Shown: piece after piece, positions 5,875-10,471 of the stretch | Layout: each line of letters starts with the position of its first letter | Position numbering within the stretch: position 1 is the stretch's first letter | DNA from: an uncultured Lachnospiraceae bacterium | GTDB taxonomy: Bacteria; Bacillota; Clostridia; Lachnospirales; Lachnospiraceae | Reading direction: 5' to 3' | DNA: 10,471 nt | NCBI GenBank assembly: GCA_934434905.1 | Contig: CAKSAI010000091.1 | Span: forward strand, 1 to 10,471 | The notes under the pieces: generated by a model | The model's input: the letters and a program-made list of their open reading frames with translations, nothing else | Databases searched by the model: none | Told to the model about the DNA's origin: nothing | Made by a program: the position numbers and the translations under genes

Positions 5875-7691
5875 TTCTCTTCTCCCACATAGGAAAGCAC
5901 CAACCCCGTCGCCACCGCATTCCGCGGTCCTTCGGTTCCCCGGATGTTTCCGCGTCCGCAGACGATACGAACACCAGCAAACTCTTCCATCAGCATCTCC
6001 GGTATCTCAAAATCCTCGGCAGAGCCACCCACCAGAACCACATTGGAGATATTGCGTAGGTCGTGTTCCGGCGCAACCCTGGTCAGAGCCCGGACAGCAT
6101 TGGTAACAAACACCTTCCGCTTCGCTTCACGCCGCACCTGCACGATCTTCTCAAGGGGAATCTCCTGCTCCAGCCGGATCAGTTCCTTCTCCGCCAGAAG
6201 CACCACCCGCCCGTAAAACCGCGGGTCTATGGAATCCTCCACAAAGGTCATCTGGCCGTTTTCCATGCGCATATGAAAGAGGCTCTCCACCTTCGCCAGC
6301 GGATAGCGCTTGATCTGCTCCGCCATGTAACGTTCCGGGAGTCCAAGCTCCGTCTGTATCAGCATGGACACCAGCTCTCCGGCTCCGGCCTGATGGGTCA
6401 TGACCACATGGCCATCCTCCGAGATCACTGCCGCATCCGTGGAACCGCCGCCCATATCAAGGATCGCCAACGGCAGCTTCGTCCCCGGTGTGGTCAGTGC
6501 TCCAAGCGTTGCCATCACCGCCTCCACGCCGGCCACCTTCACCTGGGTGCCAAGCTCCTCCCTAAGGCGCGCGGCAATCTCCTGCATGGGAAGCTTCTGG
6601 GTCTTGACCATGGCCGCGATGCCAACCGCCTTCTCCAGGCAGGTCTCTCCGGCCAGCGCACCCAGGATCCGCACAGGTGCCAGTGTATCCACAGCCAGGA
6701 TATCCGTGATGTGGATATCCGACTCCGGCGTCTGATCCAGCTCGCCCATACTCTTTCGGATCCGGGCAAACATATTTCCTACATTGGTATCCTTCTGTCC
6801 GCTGATATCGACGATCTCTCCCGCCTCGGCCACTGCCTGCATAATGCGCTCTGCGCCCTTATCCAGATTGACAGAGGACGGATGTTCTCCATGGAAATAT
6901 ATCTCACCGGCAGGCAGTACATTCTCACGCACATTTCCGCCGGGTGTTTTTAAGACCACCGCGCTGCGCTTGCCGATAAGGCTCTTGGCGATGGGCGTTA
7001 CGGCACGGGTCTCCTCCGCGCTAAGCTTAAGCAGCGTGGCAATCCCATACGGATTCGACAGCATCCGGATGGTCTGCCCCGGAAGCGCCACCTCGATGGC
7101 TGTCTGCACACCGTCCGGCAGCTTATCGATCCCTGCCACCTCATCGATGATGGGAATTTTCTTTTTTAAACGATTCTCTACTAAGACGGCTTCGTCCGCC
7201 TGCAGGATGATCCCGTTTATCACGAGTCCATCCTCCACAAGAGCGTTTACAACTCCCGCCAGAACCTCGTAGGAGATCTCCTTCGAAGCTGCAAGAATAT
7301 ACGGCACACCGCGCTGTGCCCGTGCAAGTCTGTCATAGAGCAGAAGTTCACCCACCGCCTGACCTGCTCCCGCAGGCGTATTCGGATTATGACCGATCAT
7401 GGAAGAATCCGTGATGATCGTCTCCGTCAGCGTCTCCATAGCGGTGTCGCCGATCACCGGTGCAGCCTCATTTAAGCGCACAACATCCAGGGCACTCATG
7501 GGAATCCCGGCCAGATCCGTAGCCTCCATCAATGCGGACTGGATGCCATGGACGTTTGCCAACGTTCCCTTGGTGCCTGTGGTGGGACGTGACGCGCTTG
7601 CAAGGAAGCGCACATCCTTCGTCCCGGTGATCTCACCGATACACACCTCTGTAGTGGAATTGCCAATATCAACGCCTGCAATATAACTCAA
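5871..7691 (-). CDS. pduG: Diol/glycerol dehydratase reactivase large subunit (ATPase)
   Basis: ATP-hydrolysing large subunit of the dehydratase-reactivating factor; with PduH it exchanges inactive cobalamin for adenosylcobalamin. The 606 residues match the family (about 604-610). It has the actin/Hsp70-like ATPase signature: phosphate-1 loop IAGVDIGNSTTEV (4-16), phosphate-2 loop LDMGGGSTDAAV (411-422) and adenosine motif VVLVGGSAEDF (551-561). The start is TTG at 7691, overlapping the pduE stop (TTGA, 7688-7691). GAGG lies nine bases upstream inside the last codons of pduE, and SYIAGVDIGNST directly after the start matches the usual N-terminus, so TTG is well supported. The 3' end overlaps pduH by four bases. 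Overlaps on both sides point to coupled synthesis with the enzyme. Confidence 0.96.
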   Translation of the reverse strand: MSYIAGVDIGNSTTEVCIGEITGTKDVRFLASASRPTTGTKGTLANVHGIQSALMEATDLAGIPMSALDVVRLNEAAPVIGDTAMETLTETIITDSSMIGHNPNTPAGAGQAVGELLLYDRLARAQRGVPYILAASKEISYEVLAGVVNALVEDGLVINGIILQADEAVLVENRLKKKIPIIDEVAGIDKLPDGVQTAIEVALPGQTIRMLSNPYGIATLLKLSAEETRAVTPIAKSLIGKRSAVVLKTPGGNVRENVLPAGEIYFHGEHPSSVNLDKGAERIMQAVAEAGEIVDISGQKDTNVGNMFARIRKSMGELDQTPESDIHITDILAVDTLAPVRILGALAGETCLEKAVGIAAMVKTQKLPMQEIAARLREELGTQVKVAGVEAVMATLGALTTPGTKLPLAILDMGGGSTDAAVISEDGHVVMTHQAGAGELVSMLIQTELGLPERYMAEQIKRYPLAKVESLFHMRMENGQMTFVEDSIDPRFYGRVVLLAEKELIRLEQEIPLEKIVQVRREAKRKVFVTNAVRALTRVAPEHDLRNISNVVLVGGSAEDFEIPEMLMEEFAGVRIVCGRGNIRGTEGPRNAVATGLVLSYVGEEK

Positions 7692-8080
7692 AGTAAAATA
7701 CCTCGTTTCTCATATACCTCAACTGCTTCCATCACCAGTCTGGCGCAATTTCTGGCATTGTACTTCTCCAGTAATTCCTGAGCCATCTGTACCAGCTCCA
7801 GCTTCGTGGAACGGTTGGGACGCAGCTTGTCGTACATCTTCAAGATCAATTCATCGGGTACGTCCACCAGTTCCGCGGCCCGCGCGAAGTTCTTCTCCAT
7901 AGAATCATTGCCCATCTCCCTGGCCACCTGACCCTGGGCGTTCAACATATCCTTGGATATCTTGATGTCCTCCGATGTGACATGGTTCTTCTTTACCTCC
8001 TCCAGCGTGATATCCGTCAATTTCTTGCCGGTTCTGGAGGTTATATGTTCTGCTTCGTGTTCTCCGAAAGGATACTGCAT
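7688..8080 (-). CDS. pduE: Propanediol/glycerol dehydratase small subunit
   Basis: Small (gamma) subunit of the heterohexameric adenosylcobalamin-dependent dehydratase. The reading frame is open further upstream (to 8221), but the true start is the ATG at 8080: GGGAGG lies nine bases upstream, it follows the pduD stop by one base, and MQYPFGEH matches the family start. The resulting 130 residues are shorter than Salmonella PduE (173) and close to glycerol dehydratase DhaE/GldC (141). Family landmarks are SRTGKKLTDITLEEV (15-29), NFARAAELVDVPDELI and KLRPNRSTKLELV. The N-terminal amphipathic helix plus Ala/Pro linker of Salmonella PduE is absent. Its stop overlaps the TTG start of pduG. Length alone does not decide between propanediol and glycerol as substrate. 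Confidence 0.94.
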   Translation of the reverse strand: MQYPFGEHEAEHITSRTGKKLTDITLEEVKKNHVTSEDIKISKDMLNAQGQVAREMGNDSMEKNFARAAELVDVPDELILKMYDKLRPNRSTKLELVQMAQELLEKYNARNCARLVMEAVEVYEKRGILL

Positions 8081-8081
8081 C

Positions 8082-8729
8082 TTATTCCGCCTCCCATTCA
8101 ATGATCCCCAGCTCCGGTGAGAGCTGTTCCGTCTCTGCAATGTGCATAAGCGCTGCCTTGGCTTGGTACATCGGCCGTGACATGGGATCGTTGGTGCTCG
8201 GAATCGGAACCACCTGCTCACCCTTCACGTACTTTGCCGCATTCTGGCCTACCCTGCGGTAAGTCTCCAACGTCATCAGCGGTGCCTGCGGAAACAGCTC
8301 CAGGTTGGAGAGCGGGTACAGATCACGCTGATGGATGACTGTAGTCCCCTTAGACTGAATCCCGATACCAATGCCCGAACCGGACAGCTTGGCAGCCTCC
8401 AGCGCCATAAAGCACACATCCGAGGTATCCAGAACCTTGACTACCCGTGGGTGCATTCCTTCCTCCTCAATGCCTGCCTTGACATTCTTAAGGACTTCAT
8501 CCAACGGAATTCCACAGATCGTCTTCTTGATTTCCCGCTGAAAAGCAGCCCCGACGCCAATCACGACCTCCTTGGGATCGCTGCGTTTCTCGGCTCTCGG
8601 ATAAGAAGAGTAATCGGTCTTTTCTTCATTGATACGGTCTTTGCCAACGGCCGCTTCGCCCTGTACCTTTCCAACTTCCGCCAGCACTGTCTCTACAACC
8701 TGGCGGACTAATTCTTCATTCATCTGCAT
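8082..8729 (-). CDS. pduD: Propanediol/glycerol dehydratase medium subunit
   Basis: Medium (beta) subunit, which with PduC forms the B12-binding core of the dehydratase. The chosen ATG at 8729 gives MQMNEELVRQVVETVL, aligning residue for residue with Salmonella PduD (MEINEKLLRQIIEDVL); GTG at 8738 and ATG at 8723 (AGAAGG seven bases upstream) are alternatives. At 215 residues it lies between PduD (224) and the medium subunit of glycerol dehydratase (about 195). After the N-terminal helix comes a charged linker (about 21-53), then the conserved core with VVIGVGAAF, AGIEEEG (85-91), GSGIGIGIQSKGTTVIHQ and PLSNLELFPQAPLMTLETYR. The N-terminal helix resembles a microcompartment targeting peptide. 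pduC ends 16 bases upstream and pduE starts one base after its stop. Confidence 0.94.
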   Translation of the reverse strand: MQMNEELVRQVVETVLAEVGKVQGEAAVGKDRINEEKTDYSSYPRAEKRSDPKEVVIGVGAAFQREIKKTICGIPLDEVLKNVKAGIEEEGMHPRVVKVLDTSDVCFMALEAAKLSGSGIGIGIQSKGTTVIHQRDLYPLSNLELFPQAPLMTLETYRRVGQNAAKYVKGEQVVPIPSTNDPMSRPMYQAKAALMHIAETEQLSPELGIIEWEAE

Positions 8730-8745
8730 CCTTCTCACCCCCCGC

Positions 8746-10410
8746 CTAAATATCCTTGGGATTAATAATATGCGGGATACGCTTAATCTCTTCCCAGCGT
8801 TCTCCCTCCACGCGATAACCGGTTCCCGGTCCCATATAATCGTTAGCGGTGTTCACTGCGGACAGTACATGGAATTCACGATCCAGAATCGCGGATGTCT
8901 GCATGTAATCTCCGATCACCCGTTGCTTGAGCATGGAAAGGACACTCTCTGCCACATCGGAGAATCCGGTCTCCGCCAACGCTTTCACAATGTCCACGCC
9001 GGTGATCCCGCGCTTTAAGACATCCTCAGCCGACATCAGATCCGCCGTCACATCCCTGGATAAGGTATCCTTGCTGCCATGGGCATAGACCACTGCCTCC
9101 ACCTGTTCATCCGAGACAGGGGTGAGTCCAAGCTGCTTAAATACAGCCTGCACTGCTCTTGCAGCTTTCCTTCTCACAGCCAGAACCTCTTCTTCTGTCA
9201 CCGGACGAAGACCGCCGTCCACCTGCATATCACGCTGCAACACATTATAATCATCGAAATCCTCTGCGTCAAAGTTGGAACCTGCAAACATGTTGTCATA
9301 GTTGGGTTCCGCTGCATACCCGGAAAAGATAAAGTCTGTCCCCGGCAGGAACTGCAGCATCGTCCGCGCGGTTCTGCGCATATCCGAATTGGAGAAGCTC
9401 TGGTCATTGGAAGATGCGCATTCCAGTCCAAGAAGGGCTGCCACGAGATTCTCTCCCAGCACCTCACGGATGCCGGCAGGTACCGCGCCAACCACGCCGA
9501 TACAGCTTACGGAACCATTCTGGATTCCCTGGCTTCCGGCTCCCTTGGTGACGTACAGGCAACGGCATTCCAGGTACAGCATGGACTTCTTCTCACTGTT
9601 GCCCATCAGCACCTCCGAACCTGCCCCGGAAGTAAAACGCACCTTAAGGCCTCTTGAAGCATAAGCAGAATTCAGGAAAGCCTTGGAGTAAGGCGTATCA
9701 TCTCCGTCAATAAATACTTTCTCCGTGCCATACACGGAAAGGGTCTCCGCATAAGTGGTAAGACCTCTTATTCCCAGTTCCAACTCTGTAGCTTCCTCGG
9801 CGGAACACTGGGTCAGCACACCGGGACGCCCCACCTGGGAACCAATGAGAAGCGCCATGGCACTTAAGGGCGCGTAGCGGGCAACCCCCATGGTTGTCTC
9901 CTCCTCGGCGAAGCCACGCAGAGCCCCCTCCGCTGCATCTGCCGCCAGCTGCACCGGATCATCCTTCAGATTGGTGATATGTGCCTGGTTTCCCGGCTTC
10001 TTCCTGGCACGCATCTTCTGCATTCCCATCATCATCTCCACCACATTCAGGTGATTGATGACCTCCGCCATCCGTGCCGGTGTGATCCCGGATATGATCG
10101 TAAGGATCTCCTTTCTGGAAACATTGATATCCACGATCTTCCTTGCGATCTCGAGAGCCGGCAACGCCATGGACTGCCCGGTTCTCTCTATATTAATGGC
10201 ATAATCGGCAATAAACTGGTCGATAAAATCAAAATCTTCCCTTTTCTTGCCGTCCATCTCCACAATTTTTCCATCTTGTACGGTCACGGAACCCTTGGGA
10301 TCATAGGGGCTTCTCATTGCCACAAATCCCATCTCCGGCCATTCGTTGATATAACCGTCCCGGTTCACCGGACGTTGATCCAATATCTCAATACGTTTGG
10401 AACGCTTCAT
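8746..10410 (-). CDS. pduC: Propanediol/glycerol dehydratase large subunit
   Basis: Catalytic (alpha) subunit of adenosylcobalamin-dependent diol dehydratase: converts 1,2-propanediol to propionaldehyde, and often glycerol to 3-hydroxypropionaldehyde, by a radical mechanism in a TIM barrel. At 554 residues it equals the Klebsiella enzyme as I recall it, with a constant one-residue offset. Substrate and metal residues are all kept: H144, E171, E222, Q297, S302, D336, Q337 and S363. Signatures include ECASSNDQSFSNSDMRRTAR (330-349) and NYDNMFAGSNFDAEDFDDYN (370-389). This B12 type is unrelated to the glycyl-radical dehydratase. The ATG at 10410 has a modest upstream site (AGAAAGG, 11 bases away). 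It is the first gene of the operon. Preference for propanediol or glycerol cannot be settled here. Confidence 0.97.
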   Translation of the reverse strand: MKRSKRIEILDQRPVNRDGYINEWPEMGFVAMRSPYDPKGSVTVQDGKIVEMDGKKREDFDFIDQFIADYAINIERTGQSMALPALEIARKIVDINVSRKEILTIISGITPARMAEVINHLNVVEMMMGMQKMRARKKPGNQAHITNLKDDPVQLAADAAEGALRGFAEEETTMGVARYAPLSAMALLIGSQVGRPGVLTQCSAEEATELELGIRGLTTYAETLSVYGTEKVFIDGDDTPYSKAFLNSAYASRGLKVRFTSGAGSEVLMGNSEKKSMLYLECRCLYVTKGAGSQGIQNGSVSCIGVVGAVPAGIREVLGENLVAALLGLECASSNDQSFSNSDMRRTARTMLQFLPGTDFIFSGYAAEPNYDNMFAGSNFDAEDFDDYNVLQRDMQVDGGLRPVTEEEVLAVRRKAARAVQAVFKQLGLTPVSDEQVEAVVYAHGSKDTLSRDVTADLMSAEDVLKRGITGVDIVKALAETGFSDVAESVLSMLKQRVIGDYMQTSAILDREFHVLSAVNTANDYMGPGTGYRVEGERWEEIKRIPHIINPKDI

Positions 10411-10445
10411 GGTCTGGTCTGCCTTTCTGTAAATATCTACTTTGC

Positions 10446-10459
10446 TAATACTAGTATAC
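10446..10459 (-). promoter_or_regulatory. Candidate pduC promoter -10 and palindromic operator
   Basis: ATACTAGTAT (10448-10457) is a perfect 10-base palindrome, 38 bases before the pduC start. Read on the - strand it overlaps TATACT (10458-10453), a good -10 hexamer with one mismatch to TATAAT. The matching -35 would fall beyond the right edge, so the promoter is only partly visible. A palindrome over a -10 suits a repressor. The flanking GGTATAC on the - strand shares the GTATAC core of the uxu operator candidate. The 61 bases of leader in view do not contain a recognisable cobalamin riboswitch. Confidence 0.4.
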
Positions 10460-10471
10460 CTTGTTTTTTCC

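Noticed and set aside
6063..6953. 296-residue + strand open frame opposite pduG
   Set aside because: Completely antisense to the reactivase gene, His/Arg/Leu-rich, no known family features.
8081..8221. N-terminal extension of pduE to a start at 8221
   Set aside because: It would overlap the end of pduD by about 140 bases, the added residues resemble no dehydratase small subunit, and the ATG at 8080 has a strong ribosome binding site.
9079..9657. 192-residue + strand open frame opposite pduC
   Set aside because: Antisense to a highly conserved catalytic gene; no motif and no ribosome binding evidence.
10411..10471. Cobalamin riboswitch upstream of pduC
   Set aside because: The 61 bases in view are too short for one and show no B12-box-like sequence; one further upstream cannot be excluded.

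Overview
The window looks like chromosomal DNA of an anaerobic gut Firmicute, most likely a Lachnospiraceae / former Clostridium cluster XIVa member. This rests on gene content (hexuronate catabolism beside a B12-dependent diol dehydratase cassette), strong AGGAGG-type ribosome binding sites, two TTG starts, a moderately GC-rich composition and AT-rich promoters. I cannot name a species from sequence alone. Coding density is high and I see no transposase, phage gene, tRNA, rRNA or CRISPR array.

Left half, + strand (258-4771): a four-gene hexuronate operon, uxuA - uxuB - eda - kdgK. Fructuronate is reduced to mannonate (UxuB), dehydrated to 2-keto-3-deoxygluconate (KDG; UxuA), phosphorylated to KDPG (KdgK) and cleaved to pyruvate plus glyceraldehyde-3-phosphate (Eda). 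This is the whole branch below the uronate isomerase; the isomerase (uxaC) and a transporter are not in the window. The leader (131-257) has a TGTATACA palindrome like the core of GntR/UxuR-type operators, a weak cre-like site and two candidate promoters. Before it (1-131) lies a non-coding block of imperfect direct repeats and inverted repeats.

Centre (4772-4942): the two operons converge on a terminator with a perfect 16-bp stem (4835-4884) that probably serves both.

Right half, - strand (10410 down to 4943): a tightly packed six-gene operon, pduC - pduD - pduE - pduG - pduH - pduO. It encodes the three subunits of adenosylcobalamin-dependent propanediol/glycerol dehydratase, the two subunits of its reactivating chaperone, and a PduO-type cobalamin adenosyltransferase that makes the cofactor. 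Gene junctions are 1-bp gaps or stop/start overlaps, except before pduD and pduO. All active-site residues I could map onto the Klebsiella PduC sequence (from memory) are kept. No shell protein, aldehyde dehydrogenase or alcohol dehydrogenase gene is present here. The medium subunit nevertheless keeps an N-terminal helix like the microcompartment-targeting peptide, while the small subunit lacks its counterpart.

The two systems are separate transcription units. Both fit growth on plant or host glycans that release uronic acids together with deoxy-sugars (rhamnose, fucose), whose fermentation yields 1,2-propanediol. Every gene belongs to a known family and I did not find a clearly new system. 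The points most worth following are the repeat block at the left edge, the GTATAC-containing palindromes in both promoter regions, and the mixed targeting-peptide pattern of the dehydratase.
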